This document shows, one piece after another, positions 1 through 9,013 of a stretch of 64,000 nt of DNA. Source of the DNA: Promethearchaeota archaeon (GTDB taxonomy: Archaea > Asgardarchaeota > Lokiarchaeia > Sigyniarchaeales > SOKP01). The stretch is from assembly GCA_011364925.1 (NCBI GenBank), contig RDOA01000005.1, positions 56,898-120,897 on the forward strand, given 5' to 3'. The notes under the pieces were generated by a model. The model saw only the letters and a program-made list of their open reading frames with translations, did no database searches and was not told the origin of the DNA. The position numbers and the translations under genes were made by a program. How positions within the stretch are numbered: the first letter of the stretch is position 1; every line of letters starts with the position of its first letter.

Positions 1-90
1 ACTTACTCTACATTTTTTTTCCAATATTTTCATAACTATTTCAAATATTACCTCCAAAATTTTTGTGGATTTGATACCAGCTCGTTAAAA

Positions 91-1719
91 TTGATAATAA
101 AAGAGAAAATATCTGACGACCAGTTATTTTTAGAGTATAGCTATACCCTATCTCCCGAAGAACAGGATTATTTTCGGGAATTCCGTGAGAATTTTGACGA
201 CGGTGCAGATGGAATAACTACTCCATTTGGTTATCTTTATCTCGTTGTAGCAATTTTGGGAGTAGTGTTAAGAAAGCTTCTGAAAGAAAAATTTTTTATA
301 ATTTTAGATGGAGCTGTATTAAAGAATGGTGAGAATAATAACACTTTAAAATTTCTAGTTGTTATAAAAAACAGTCACGATGAGCTCTTTGCTAACTATT
401 ATTATATGTATTTAATATATTTTTTGAAATATTTTAAAGATATTCCAAAATCCTATTTTGATAAGCTTCTAAAAGGGAGAGAGAAAGTATATCAGATTGC
501 GATTGAAGAATATTCTTTTGCTAAAGATAAACTTGTTGATCTGTTGTATTACTTCTATAAAAAGTGTAATCTCCTTCAAAATTTCTCACCACTTCTAGAT
601 TTTTTAAATTTCGTGTGTAGCCGAGTCGAAGACTCTGTATTTCCTAAATTGGATATCATCAGAAAAGAGTTCTTACAAAACTTTGATTATTCTGAAGAAA
701 AAAAAAATTCATTGCTTCGAATTTTTGATTTCATTGATAAGAAATCTACCCTATATAGTACATTTCAGGCGAACAACCTCCCAAGCCACAAAGCACAATT
801 TAACTTGTTTCTGTTGTATACAAAATACTTTTTTGGCGGTGGAAGCTTAGAGGCTTTGGAAGTTGGAGATTTTTTACTATTACCCGCGGATTTTAAAGAA
901 GCGTTGAATGCAACCAATAATCAAATCGAAAATACAATTACTGCTACTACTATAAAAGACATTAGAGAATTTTTGGATAATTTTTCAATCGCATCGAATT
1001 TAGAGAATCCAAATCTAATTTTTAGAATTATTTTTGGGAAGGAAATTTCCCAGATTAATTACGACTTCTTTAAAGCTTTCTTACATAGTTTAAACACTAG
1101 CATTCAGCGTTTAATAGATAAAGAAAATAAAATTTTAGAAGAAGACCCTAACAACGAGCCATTAACCTTTAAGTTAGTAGTTGATCATATTTGTAGGATG
1201 CTATACACTTTAATAGATAAAATTTTTATAAGAAAACTTCCAGGACAAGCATCTAAAAACTTTATTGACCCTAGAAGCAGATATATTGGGAGAAATATAG
1301 CTTTGAGGGTATTGGAATTGTTCATTTTCAGCGACTTAAATGTCTCAGACGATGTGTGGCCTGATTACATAATAAGTATGAAAAAAGATGTTTTAACAAA
1401 AGACTTAGAAAAATTCAATGTGAAAATTCCAGAAAATCTGTTCTATAACTACGAAGATATTGCAAGATTCGTCGTTACCTTTAATTTTCTCCCCAGTAAT
1501 CAGCCTTTATTCGAAGAATGGGTAATCAATGGAATAATGATGCCGATAAACGAATTTATTTTAAAGATTCATAGTTTAATTAAAGATAAGGCTAAAGGTG
1601 TTGAAATTCACGAAATTCTCTATAATTACTTCATTAATAATATAGAAGGAATAAATAATCATCAAGAATTAGAATTTGTTTGTCAACAGCTCTCCGTTGT
1701 TTGGAACAATTCGAAGTAA
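91..1719 (+). CDS. hypothetical protein, 542 aa
   Basis: I do not recognise this protein. It is predicted to be soluble and largely helical, rich in Phe, Leu, Asn and Lys, with one short hydrophobic stretch near residues 48-60 (YLVVAILGVVLRKLL) that could be a buried helix rather than a membrane span. No P-loop, zinc-binding cysteine pairs or signal peptide are visible. The start is TTG; the 90 bases before it are AT-rich and carry no clear Shine-Dalgarno sequence, so the N-terminus is uncertain. It converges with mobB, the two stop codons being about 20 bp apart, so the genes are separate transcription units. The length and uninterrupted frame argue for a real gene. Confidence 0.75.
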   Translation: MIIKEKISDDQLFLEYSYTLSPEEQDYFREFRENFDDGADGITTPFGYLYLVVAILGVVLRKLLKEKFFIILDGAVLKNGENNNTLKFLVVIKNSHDELFANYYYMYLIYFLKYFKDIPKSYFDKLLKGREKVYQIAIEEYSFAKDKLVDLLYYFYKKCNLLQNFSPLLDFLNFVCSRVEDSVFPKLDIIRKEFLQNFDYSEEKKNSLLRIFDFIDKKSTLYSTFQANNLPSHKAQFNLFLLYTKYFFGGGSLEALEVGDFLLLPADFKEALNATNNQIENTITATTIKDIREFLDNFSIASNLENPNLIFRIIFGKEISQINYDFFKAFLHSLNTSIQRLIDKENKILEEDPNNEPLTFKLVVDHICRMLYTLIDKIFIRKLPGQASKNFIDPRSRYIGRNIALRVLELFIFSDLNVSDDVWPDYIISMKKDVLTKDLEKFNVKIPENLFYNYEDIARFVVTFNFLPSNQPLFEEWVINGIMMPINEFILKIHSLIKDKAKGVEIHEILYNYFINNIEGINNHQELEFVCQQLSVVWNNSK

Positions 1720-1740
1720 ATCCAAAAAGTAAATATCAAT

Positions 1741-2244
1741 TCATGAGATTTCAAATATTTGGCAAAAATCTTCGAAATTATTCTCAACATCAAGTATTGG
1801 CGCCCTAATTTCTTTGATTTGATTAATGTTACTTGTTGTAATTAAACCAGAAATCATTTTAATATAATTATTGAATTGTTCATCTATTTGATTTAAATTT
1901 TCAACACATAAGATTGTTGGGTAAGGTAAATTCCTAAAACTTTCAAAAAAAAGAATGTCTAATTTGAAAGGGCTCTTTTCTAACCATTTTATCAGATCTT
2001 CCAAATTAATTTCATCTTTAAGAAAAATTGCGCTCTCACCAGCTTTATTCTGTATAATTGAAAAAACTGCACCAGATTTAGAAAATCTATAAGAATCTTT
2101 TCCTTCTTCATCGATTTGGTGTTCGTGTATATATTTTATTACACCTACTTTTAAGTTCAGTTCAAATTTCAATTTACTTATAAGATTCTCAATAAGAATC
2201 GTCTTTCCTGAACCAGAATACCCAATCACATTAATTATTTTCAT
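1741..2244 (-). CDS. mobB: Molybdopterin-guanine dinucleotide biosynthesis protein MobB-like P-loop protein
   Basis: Small P-loop NTPase of 167 aa, the usual MobB length. The Walker A motif GYSGSGKT is at residues 8-15, right after the first beta strand, as in MobB. The segment VGVIKYIHEHQIDEEGKDSYRF matches the family pattern in which a KH..H stretch is followed by D(S/T)xRF, and SKSGA follows as in MobB (here split by reading: residues about 34-60). MobB is thought to assist attachment of GMP to molybdopterin for molybdenum or tungsten enzymes. No other molybdopterin gene is nearby, so its partner enzymes must lie elsewhere. The start is ATG. The family assignment is good; its exact role in this organism is inferred. 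Confidence 0.82.
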   Translation of the reverse strand: MKIINVIGYSGSGKTILIENLISKLKFELNLKVGVIKYIHEHQIDEEGKDSYRFSKSGAVFSIIQNKAGESAIFLKDEINLEDLIKWLEKSPFKLDILFFESFRNLPYPTILCVENLNQIDEQFNNYIKMISGLITTSNINQIKEIRAPILDVENNFEDFCQIFEIS

Positions 2245-2366
2245 TTAAAACTGCCAAATCTTAACTTTTTTAAAAAATCCTAGAGATTTAATATAAGTAT
2301 TAATATCTAAAAAGTGTTAAAAGAATTAACTTTCCATTGAGACAAACGAAATAGTTCCGTCTAATC

Positions 2367-4367
2367 ATGACCACGAAAAATGAAATAATTGTATTCGACG
2401 CCAATTTCTTTATTTGCATGAATTCCATTCGAGCAAAAAACATACTGGAAAATTTAAAATCAGCTGCTTCAGATCTAGGTTTTGTATATTACACAAGTAC
2501 CGTTGTCTTTGATGAAATTAAAGCCTCGAGTACGTATCGAGACAAGTTTCAAAACATTATAAAAGTTGAAAAAATAGAAGAATTAGAGATTGACTCAATT
2601 AAAAACGACCTAAGCACTGAAGGTATTCGTTTTCCTGCTCAAGATCCTGATTTATCCTTATTATCATTATCTCAGAAATTACTCGATGATGACAACAATC
2701 GTATGATCAATTTAGTTTCAGACGATTTTAAACTTGTAAAAAATGCTAATATATTCTTCCATGGAAAAATAAATATTTTGTCTCTTTCGAGTTTTTTATT
2801 AAAAATCCATAGAACAATCCCAAATAAACAATTACGAAGCTATTTTAAAAATTTATGGAAAAAAAGTTTGAACTACACCTTAGCATATATGATAGAACGC
2901 TCTAAAATCTATCCTGCTGAAGAAAAGATCACATGGTTAATTGAAAAAGCAATAAGTGTTACCCAAGACTCAATTATTACCCAAGATGCGCGCTATGGTG
3001 ATAATCAAAAGGATCATGTTAAATTTGAGATTGGAAAAAGTAAATACGAGAATGAAATTACTATTTGTGAAAAATATATTGGAAATCAAAAACTTGCGAA
3101 TAGTGAAGAAAAATACCTTACGGGAATAATCAATTTCCTTGAAAATTTAAAAATATCTCGCGAGTATGTAATACAAGCTCGCAAGGCGATTGAAAAACAG
3201 GAATCAAAAGATGCGGTAAAATATTTAAAAAAGGGAAATGGATTCTTAATTTCGCTTTTGCAAATTGCTTCAGGGCAGTTATCCAATCCCAAGGATTATG
3301 AGATTGTCGAACAATTAATCTGTAGCGAAATTTCAAAGATGGAGTTCTTAAGAGCCTTCATCTTAATTTCGTTAGGAAGGGTTAATAATGCTATTGATTC
3401 GTTAGAACGAGCAGCGCTTTTTTCTACGATAATTCATAATCATCAAACTTGTTTAACTTTAAATTATGTAAAAGCCTTAATCCTTTTGTTTCATGGGTTA
3501 TACAACAACGCGATTATGGCATATAACTTTACGGAAGAGCTAGCAGACATCTATAACGATGAACGCCTTAAACTCAAATGTGCTATAGGAAAAAGTATAG
3601 CGCTTTATATTCAAGGTGAGGATAGCGAAACAGCAATGGCAATAATGGAGGAGATTTCATTAATGGACATGGAGAAAAACTTCTTAGACGCGGTTATCGT
3701 ATTTGGCGAGCTCGGGGATTATTTCTTAGCCTTAGGTCACTCCCAATTAGCAGCAAATTTGTATAATGAGGCGCTAGAAATAAGTATTGACTACAATCTC
3801 AAGATCAGGAGCGATATTCTCATAGAAAAATTAAAACGTTCATACATCGCAACAGTTCTGAATGGGTATTCCACAGAGGATATTATGGTTGATAAATTGG
3901 ATGTCTTGCTTAATAGGGCTTACGCAGTAAAGGAAATTGAGAAATATAATGAACAGATTAAGAAAATATCTAGCTTTAACATTTTATTTTATACACCCTT
4001 TCCCTATATCACTGGTAAAAAAAAATTAGTCCCATATATAAAACTTCCTAAAGAGCTACAAGAGGATTATTTAGAAGTTGTTCATTTCGAAAAAATTGGT
4101 GACAAAGATGGCTCTAAATATCTTTTCGTAGTTTCTCACTATGAACTTGGATTACTTGGAATTATTCTAAAGACTGATGAGAGGGTAACTGGTATAGCAG
4201 AAAATTATACTTTGAAATTAAAACCTACATCAAAAGTTAAAATCTACAATCCATCCGCAAATTTAAAAGATACCTACTTGGTTAGAGCGATCGTAGAGGT
4301 TGTATCAAAAGATGAATGCGAAATTGTATATTCACTACCTTCTTTCTTTAAGGCGTTAAATATATAA
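2367..4367 (+). CDS. PIN-domain protein with C-terminal TPR-like helical repeats
   Basis: 666 aa. Residues 1-150 form a PIN-type nuclease domain: IIVFDANFF places the first acidic residue at D11, VVFDEIKAS gives E50, and INLVSDDFKL gives D119/D120, the spacing expected for the metal-binding acidic residues of PIN ribonucleases. From about residue 240 to 520 the sequence is helical with TPR-like pairs (for example ALIYIQGEDSETAMAIMEEI-type helices and a LAANLYNEALEI helix). The last 130 residues look like a separate beta-rich domain. PIN domains act on RNA, and the repeats would bind a partner or substrate. The start is ATG. The stop codon is one base from the stop of the converging S26e gene. 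Target and pathway are unknown. Confidence 0.75.
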   Translation: MTTKNEIIVFDANFFICMNSIRAKNILENLKSAASDLGFVYYTSTVVFDEIKASSTYRDKFQNIIKVEKIEELEIDSIKNDLSTEGIRFPAQDPDLSLLSLSQKLLDDDNNRMINLVSDDFKLVKNANIFFHGKINILSLSSFLLKIHRTIPNKQLRSYFKNLWKKSLNYTLAYMIERSKIYPAEEKITWLIEKAISVTQDSIITQDARYGDNQKDHVKFEIGKSKYENEITICEKYIGNQKLANSEEKYLTGIINFLENLKISREYVIQARKAIEKQESKDAVKYLKKGNGFLISLLQIASGQLSNPKDYEIVEQLICSEISKMEFLRAFILISLGRVNNAIDSLERAALFSTIIHNHQTCLTLNYVKALILLFHGLYNNAIMAYNFTEELADIYNDERLKLKCAIGKSIALYIQGEDSETAMAIMEEISLMDMEKNFLDAVIVFGELGDYFLALGHSQLAANLYNEALEISIDYNLKIRSDILIEKLKRSYIATVLNGYSTEDIMVDKLDVLLNRAYAVKEIEKYNEQIKKISSFNILFYTPFPYITGKKKLVPYIKLPKELQEDYLEVVHFEKIGDKDGSKYLFVVSHYELGLLGIILKTDERVTGIAENYTLKLKPTSKVKIYNPSANLKDTYLVRAIVEVVSKDECEIVYSLPSFFKALNI

Positions 4368-4368
4368 C

Positions 4369-4641
4369 CTAATATTTTCTTAATTGTTTATCTCGTTGGC
4401 TAACTTGATGACCGTGAATAGCACAACTTATGCAGTAATAATTCTTCTTACTGGGGGTCTGAATAATAGTCCCTTCTTTCTTGAGTTCTGTAAACATTCT
4501 CCCATCGACTAATGAAACTCGTCTTGTGACAGCTTTTGCTTTACTACGAGGTACAAAACGCCCACACTTATAACATTGAACGCGATTATAATGACCCTTG
4601 CTTGAGCCACTTTTTCCGCCACTTCTTCTTTTTTTAGGAAT
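4369..4641 (-). CDS. rps26e: 30S ribosomal protein S26e, apparent ATT start
   Basis: Reading this stretch on the minus strand gives a 90-aa protein starting PKKRRSGGKSGSSKGH after the first codon, with CYKCGRFVPRSKAKAVTRR and NYYCISCAIHGH. This is the S26e pattern: basic N-terminus, then two CxxC pairs (C23/C26 and the CISC pair) that bind zinc on the small subunit. Archaeal S26e normally begins MPKKR, which puts the initiator at the ATT codon at 4641-4639. The frame is open for about 20 more codons upstream but holds no ATG, GTG or TTG; a CTG lies three codons earlier. No Shine-Dalgarno sequence is visible. The product is nearly certain and the start codon unusual. Confidence 0.88.
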   Translation of the reverse strand: MPKKRRSGGKSGSSKGHYNRVQCYKCGRFVPRSKAKAVTRRVSLVDGRMFTELKKEGTIIQTPSKKNYYCISCAIHGHQVSQRDKQLRKY

Positions 4642-4765
4642 AAAAATCAGCTTTTTTTTCTGTTTTCTACATCTTAGAATAAGACAAACCTTAAAAAATT
4701 TATTCTTTCACTGTGAAAATTAGCATAAACGTACTCATTTTTAGCTTTATTTCACGAAGAAATGG

Positions 4766-5461
4766 TTAACTTTCATTGATCGCTTCGATTTTACTTAAAG
4801 CTTTAAAAGAATATACTAACCTTTGAATCACTGTCAAAATGAGTAAGCCTGTGAATACTATTGTGAAAATAGGAAAAAACAAAGTGAAAGGCGCTCCATA
4901 CAAAAGATTAGAAATGAAATAGATCCAATACTCAATAATAAAGGCTAACCAAAGAACAATCATTCTTTCAGCTCTTTCCATAAAACCTACGCCTTTCATG
5001 TCAATACCCTCGTTTTCAGCTCTCGCGCGAACATACGAAATCATAATGATTAAAAACATAATCGCAAATCCAATTAGATAATTGAAATAACCCCCTATTA
5101 TTAACCCTAAAACTAGTAAAGCATCAGATAGTCGATCTAGATTCGAATCTAAAAAAGCTCCTGATTTTGAAATATTTTCTGTCCTGCGAGCAACTTCTCC
5201 ATCAAAAACATCAAAGGCTCCTGCCCAGAACATTGTAAATGGGACAATCCACGCTATTTGAAAAGGAAAATGCAACCCTCCGTACGCGAGTAGAACAGCT
5301 ACTACTACAGAACAAAAAAATCCGCAATAAGACAAGAAATTTGGTGTAAATCCATGTTTAATTAGTATTTTGACTGGATAATCAACAAATTTATTTAACA
5401 GTCTTCGCTGGTTATTCCGTTTTGCGTTAGCTTGTTCAGATTTGCTCAAATTTTCAGCCAA
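4766..5461 (-). CDS. CDP-alcohol phosphatidyltransferase family membrane enzyme
   Basis: 231-aa integral membrane protein with five to six hydrophobic segments. The family signature D-x2-D-G-x2-A-R-x8-G-x3-D-x3-D is complete: D84, D87-G88, A91-R92, G101, D105 and D109. These aspartates bind two metal ions and the CDP-activated lipid. The enzyme class transfers a phospho-alcohol (inositol phosphate, serine or glycerol phosphate) from or to CDP-archaeol or CDP-diacylglycerol in the cytoplasmic membrane; the acceptor cannot be told from sequence alone. The charged N-terminus (residues 1-25) precedes the first amphipathic helix. The start is TTG at 5461. It is followed closely upstream by trmY on the same strand. 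Confidence 0.85.
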   Translation of the reverse strand: MAENLSKSEQANAKRNNQRRLLNKFVDYPVKILIKHGFTPNFLSYCGFFCSVVVAVLLAYGGLHFPFQIAWIVPFTMFWAGAFDVFDGEVARRTENISKSGAFLDSNLDRLSDALLVLGLIIGGYFNYLIGFAIMFLIIMISYVRARAENEGIDMKGVGFMERAERMIVLWLAFIIEYWIYFISNLLYGAPFTLFFPIFTIVFTGLLILTVIQRLVYSFKALSKIEAINES

Positions 5462-5513
5462 TATTAGTTTTATCGATAATTAATTTTAAAAGTACTTTAA
5501 AATAAAAAATTTT

Positions 5514-6110
5514 TCATACTAATAATTGCAGATTGATTTTGATTAAACGAATCGTGGAAGATGCTAAATATGAGCGATGTCCTAAGCTCAGATTTGTCAA
5601 ATTCATCTTTTTCAATTCATTATCAATTAGAAAATCACCGCTTTGATCTCCAATGAGAAATAATAAATTATCTTTTGACTTCAATTTCCTAAACTCTTTT
5701 CTATAATCATTACCAGATTCGTTTAACACATATATTTTATAATTTCGTTTAGTAAAATCCCTAATTGCATCAAAAATACTTTTCTCGGAGTATATTACTG
5801 ATTCAAGTGTTTTAGGGTGGTTTTCTGTTTTGGTCTTATTCTTAATCAAGCCTACAAAAGAATCTGTCAGTAAAATTTCATTTTTCGGAAAAGTCTCATT
5901 ATTTAGATAATTAGAATCAAAGATATATGTTCCATAATTATCAAGAAAAATCCAAATTTGAATATCTTTTTCAATTTCTTTTTCATTTAGAATAGCTGAT
6001 AAGACACATCTTGAAATAACATCAAGCCTTCCAGATGACCCCGGGATATCTTTGATATTATACTTACTGATGTTAACAGTTGCTGATTTTAAAAAATAGA
6101 TAATACTCAT
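5514..6110 (-). CDS. trmY: tRNA (pseudouridine-54 N1)-methyltransferase TrmY
   Basis: 198 aa, typical for TrmY (DUF358), a SPOUT-fold methyltransferase that converts pseudouridine-54 in the T-loop of archaeal tRNAs to 1-methylpseudouridine. The N-terminal SGRLDVISRCVLSAI segment matches the family start, and SLGHRSYLASSTI near the C-terminus matches the SAM-binding trefoil knot, where LGxR is conserved. LLFLIGDQSGDF is the preceding strand-loop. The start is ATG. It sits between the CDP-alcohol transferase and the cobalt transporter genes on the same strand, with no functional link evident. Confidence 0.85.
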   Translation of the reverse strand: MSIIYFLKSATVNISKYNIKDIPGSSGRLDVISRCVLSAILNEKEIEKDIQIWIFLDNYGTYIFDSNYLNNETFPKNEILLTDSFVGLIKNKTKTENHPKTLESVIYSEKSIFDAIRDFTKRNYKIYVLNESGNDYRKEFRKLKSKDNLLFLIGDQSGDFLIDNELKKMNLTNLSLGHRSYLASSTIRLIKINLQLLV

Positions 6111-6217
6111 TAACTTAAAGCCGATCTAATCGAAATATCTGGTCTATTATGATTAGGAATACCACATTTGGATATATTATTTACTTTTTCGACCTAAAAA
6201 CACTTCTGAAATTCCTT

Positions 6218-6529
6218 TTACTTTACCTTTCTCTTTTTAAAGCGAGCAATTAAATAAAAAGCACTCATCATGATTGTTATCGAAAGTACAATTCCGAGAA
6301 TTCCAGCAATATAATCATTATTAAGCCAAGATAAAATAGGAATCCAAGGTGAAAATAGATTATCGAGCCAATCTTCACCATGATAATCAATTAAGACTCT
6401 TTCTAAACCATCAGGAGCATTAGAAAGAAATCCAATCCTAAATCCTACTGATATTACTAACATTAATGAAGTGATAACGATTAATATAACAATTAATGGC
6501 CATTTATTCCTTTTTAATATGCTTATTAT
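6218..6529 (-). CDS. cbiN: PDGLE-domain small subunit of cobalt/nickel ECF transporter (CbiN-like), apparent ATA start
   Basis: Two hydrophobic segments flank a loop with APDGLERV, the PDGLE signature of CbiN/NikN-type subunits, which work with CbiM, CbiQ and CbiO in cobalt or nickel uptake. Starting at the first in-frame ATG (6463) would cut the first membrane helix in half. Reading upstream gives ILKRNKWPLIVILIVITS, completing a positively charged start plus helix. The only candidate initiators there are ATA codons, the first at 6529 overlapping the last base of the cbiM stop. A GGGAG Shine-Dalgarno sequence within the last codons of cbiM lies 7 nt before that ATA. That start gives 103 aa and translational coupling to cbiM. 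Confidence 0.8.
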   Translation of the reverse strand: MISILKRNKWPLIVILIVITSLMLVISVGFRIGFLSNAPDGLERVLIDYHGEDWLDNLFSPWIPILSWLNNDYIAGILGIVLSITIMMSAFYLIARFKKRKVK

Positions 6530-7200
6530 TAGTTCACTCCCAATATTGATTCAGTTGTAATAAGATCAGGTTTGGCTTTATAAATATAGAATATAATTAA
6601 CGCAGATATTATTCCTTCACCAATTCCAATTAAAAGATGCCAAAAAACCATAGCAGGTACAGCGATTGCTATTGGTACTTTACCACCAATCGCAATTTCA
6701 ATGCCGCATATGAAGGAAGCTAATACAATTGCAATATAGGATCCTATCGCAGTTGCGATCGATACTTTTAATTCTTTTTTGAGGGATGTTTTATTTAAAG
6801 CTCTTACTAACAATGTAACCAAATAAAAACCTACGATTCCTCCGATTATTCCCATATTGAAAGCGTTCGCTCCTAGCGCAGTAATGCCACCATCTGCAAA
6901 AAGACTTTGGATTACTAAAATTAGAAATAAAACTATGACTGATGCCCATGGACCAAGGATAACAGCTACTAGAGTGCCTCCTACCAAATGGCCGGATGTT
7001 CCTCCAGGTACAGGATAATTAACAAACTGAAAAGCAAAAATTATTGCAGCTAAAACTCCAATATATGGGATTAACTTTTCAGAATCCTCTTTTTCAAACA
7101 TTTTACCCATTCTAAAATATCCAAGGATCATTACGGTAACGGTAATAACCCATAACACTATCGTAGTAACAGGATCAAGTAACCCGTCAGGTAGATGCAT
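6529..7200 (-). CDS. cbiM: Cobalt/nickel ECF transporter substrate-binding subunit CbiM
   Basis: 223-aa membrane protein starting MHLPDGLLDP. In CbiM the N-terminal amine, His2 and the conserved HxPDG stretch coordinate the Co or Ni ion, so the start at 7200 is fixed by function. Six to seven membrane helices follow, with the conserved YPVPGGTSGHLVGGTL and GGITALGANAFNMG segments containing metal-site histidine and asparagine. It is the S component of an ECF importer and is divergent from cbiQ-cbiO, with 130 bp between them that should hold both promoters. Cobalt uptake would feed cobalamin synthesis; nickel is also possible. Confidence 0.93.
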   Translation of the reverse strand: MHLPDGLLDPVTTIVLWVITVTVMILGYFRMGKMFEKEDSEKLIPYIGVLAAIIFAFQFVNYPVPGGTSGHLVGGTLVAVILGPWASVIVLFLILVIQSLFADGGITALGANAFNMGIIGGIVGFYLVTLLVRALNKTSLKKELKVSIATAIGSYIAIVLASFICGIEIAIGGKVPIAIAVPAMVFWHLLIGIGEGIISALIIFYIYKAKPDLITTESILGVN

Positions 7201-7329
7201 TTTTGATTTTTCTATTATTTATTATCGATTAATTTTTCAGTTATGAATAATATTTTATCATAATTTAGTATTATTTAAAAAAGATATGATAATTTTATAA
7301 TCTAGTATGAAATGACAAATTAGAATGAA

Positions 7330-8205
7330 TTGCGTTTTACACATCAATATACACTATTTTTTGAACGATCTAAAAGAGAACTAAGGAGATATAAAAAATT
7401 GGACATAGAATTACCTTTCAAACACGAAACAGAGAAAAACTTTTTAAGTAAGATACATCCTTTAATTCGAGTCTTTCTTCCTTTTATATTAGTTATCCCG
7501 TTTATTCTATTATATGATGTTTATTTAGTGATCGCTATAACTCTGCTTTCTTTTTTTTTAAATCTCGCATTTAACTTACATCCTTTTAAGATTTTATCAA
7601 AAATAAAAGCACTAATTCCATTCATTCTTCTTATCACCATCTTCATTCCTTTTTATGTTGGAAACACGGTGTTATTCCAATTAAATATTGGAATCACATT
7701 AAACATTTACCAAGAGGGATTAACCCTCGCGTTAACCTTATTTTTTCGTATTTTTGGGGCTGCGTTTATTTTTATGACATTTCTAACCTCACTAACATAT
7801 TCTGAATTTATTGAAGCATTAACTAAACTCAGAGTAGTTCCTCCATTTTTTATTGGAAGTATAGTTATCATGCTTCATTATATTCCAATTTTAGCGATGT
7901 CTAATAAAAAAGTATTAGATGCCCAAGATTTAAGAGGAAAAAACTTTACATCCTATTGGCAAAGAATAAAAGCTCATGCGTTTATTATGGGAAAAAATGT
8001 AGTGCACAATATGGAGAGGAGTGAAAAGTTATATGAAAGTTTAAAATTGAGGGGATTTTCTGGTAGGATTACCTTTTCTTCAAAAAAATTGAAATTAGTG
8101 GACATTCTTATGGTATTACTATTTTTAAGTATCATCTTCGCACTTATTTACTTTATACATATAAAGCAAATACAAATTGAGGTTTTTCAATTATTTATCT
8201 TATAG
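7330..8205 (+). CDS. cbiQ: ECF transporter transmembrane component CbiQ/EcfT
   Basis: 291 aa, with four to five membrane helices between about residues 45 and 200 and one near the C-terminus. AQDLRGKNF and ESLKLRGFSGR are the two cytoplasmic coupling motifs (variants of the Ala-Arg-Gly signature) that contact the ATPase subunit. The start is TTG at 7330, and the first 35 residues are cytoplasmic and charged. It overlaps or abuts cbiO downstream, so the two are co-translated. It is divergent from cbiM-cbiN; together the four genes make a complete Co/Ni ECF importer. Confidence 0.9.
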   Translation: MRFTHQYTLFFERSKRELRRYKKLDIELPFKHETEKNFLSKIHPLIRVFLPFILVIPFILLYDVYLVIAITLLSFFLNLAFNLHPFKILSKIKALIPFILLITIFIPFYVGNTVLFQLNIGITLNIYQEGLTLALTLFFRIFGAAFIFMTFLTSLTYSEFIEALTKLRVVPPFFIGSIVIMLHYIPILAMSNKKVLDAQDLRGKNFTSYWQRIKAHAFIMGKNVVHNMERSEKLYESLKLRGFSGRITFSSKKLKLVDILMVLLFLSIIFALIYFIHIKQIQIEVFQLFIL

Positions 8206-8207
8206 AA

Positions 8208-8942
8208 GTGGAAAATTTGAGTTTTGAATATAATTCAGATTTTTCCATTGAAAATTTGTCATTCAAAATCGAGGAAAGTTCAATATACGCTCTGACAGGA
8301 AACAATGGCTCTGGAAAAACAACTGTACTTCGGTTATTAGTTGGTTTATTAAAGCCTAAGGAAGGGAAAATTAAAATTTTTGACGAATTCTTAACAAGAA
8401 ACAGAAATCAATTATGGAAATTACGTCAGCAAATTGGATTTCTATTTCAAAATCCCGATGATCAGTTATTTGCTCCAACAATAAGAGAAGATATAGGTTT
8501 TGGAGCAAGGAATCTAGGACTTGAAGAAAGCGAGATTAACGACAGAGTTGAATGGGCGCTAGATGCCGTTAATTTGACCCAATATGGTAATAGTTCGCCA
8601 TATTATTTATCTTGGGGTCAAAAAAAGCGAGCTGCTTTAGCAGGATTATTAGTTATGAGACCTAAATTATTAATATTAGATGAACCCTTTGCAAATCTTG
8701 ATTTCAAATCTATATATAATCATTTGCAAATTTTTAACACTCTTAAAAAAGAGCAGAAAATGACAATTTTATTTACTACTCACAATCTTTTCTTTATAGA
8801 AAATTGGGCAGATAAAATGCTTGTTTTAAATGACGGAAAGGTTATGTTCGAAGGTCTTCCAGAAGAGGGCTTAAAAAATCCCAAAGTCAAAGAAGTATTA
8901 GGTTCTTATACAGAACTTCTAACTCTTATTGATAAAAAATAA
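8208..8942 (+). CDS. cbiO: ECF transporter ATP-binding subunit CbiO/EcfA
   Basis: 244-aa ABC ATPase. Walker A is GNNGSGKTT (residues 31-39), the Q-loop lies in FLFQNPDDQLF (typical of EcfA/CbiO), Walker B is LLILDEPFANLD, and the switch His is in FTTHN. The ABC signature reads LSWGQKKR instead of LSGGQ: a tryptophan replaces the second glycine position. The GTG start at 8208 leaves a slightly short N-terminus; two codons earlier an in-frame ATA (8202) would give the family-typical start (M)EVENLSFEY and would overlap the cbiQ stop. It energises the CbiM/N/Q complex. Confidence 0.92.
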   Translation: MENLSFEYNSDFSIENLSFKIEESSIYALTGNNGSGKTTVLRLLVGLLKPKEGKIKIFDEFLTRNRNQLWKLRQQIGFLFQNPDDQLFAPTIREDIGFGARNLGLEESEINDRVEWALDAVNLTQYGNSSPYYLSWGQKKRAALAGLLVMRPKLLILDEPFANLDFKSIYNHLQIFNTLKKEQKMTILFTTHNLFFIENWADKMLVLNDGKVMFEGLPEEGLKNPKVKEVLGSYTELLTLIDKK

Positions 8943-8983
8943 TGATGTGTTCTGACAAAATAGAATAAGTTTTTTTAACTTCA

Positions 8984-8992
8984 TTTTATATT
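8984..8992 (+). promoter_or_regulatory. Probable TATA box of the structured RNA at 9.0 kb
   Basis: The sequence TTTTATATT sits 22-30 nt before the 5' strand of the long terminal helix of the RNA annotated at 9014-9305. This matches the archaeal TATA-to-start distance of about 25 nt. It is a T-rich stretch in an AT-rich genome, so this is inference from position. Confidence 0.4.
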
Positions 8993-9013
8993 GTTACATG
9001 GGAAAATGATGAT

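Noticed and set aside
3086..3336. Two minus-strand frames of 68 aa within the PIN-TPR gene
   Set aside because: They lie wholly inside a well-supported gene on the other strand and show no ribosome-binding site or family features.
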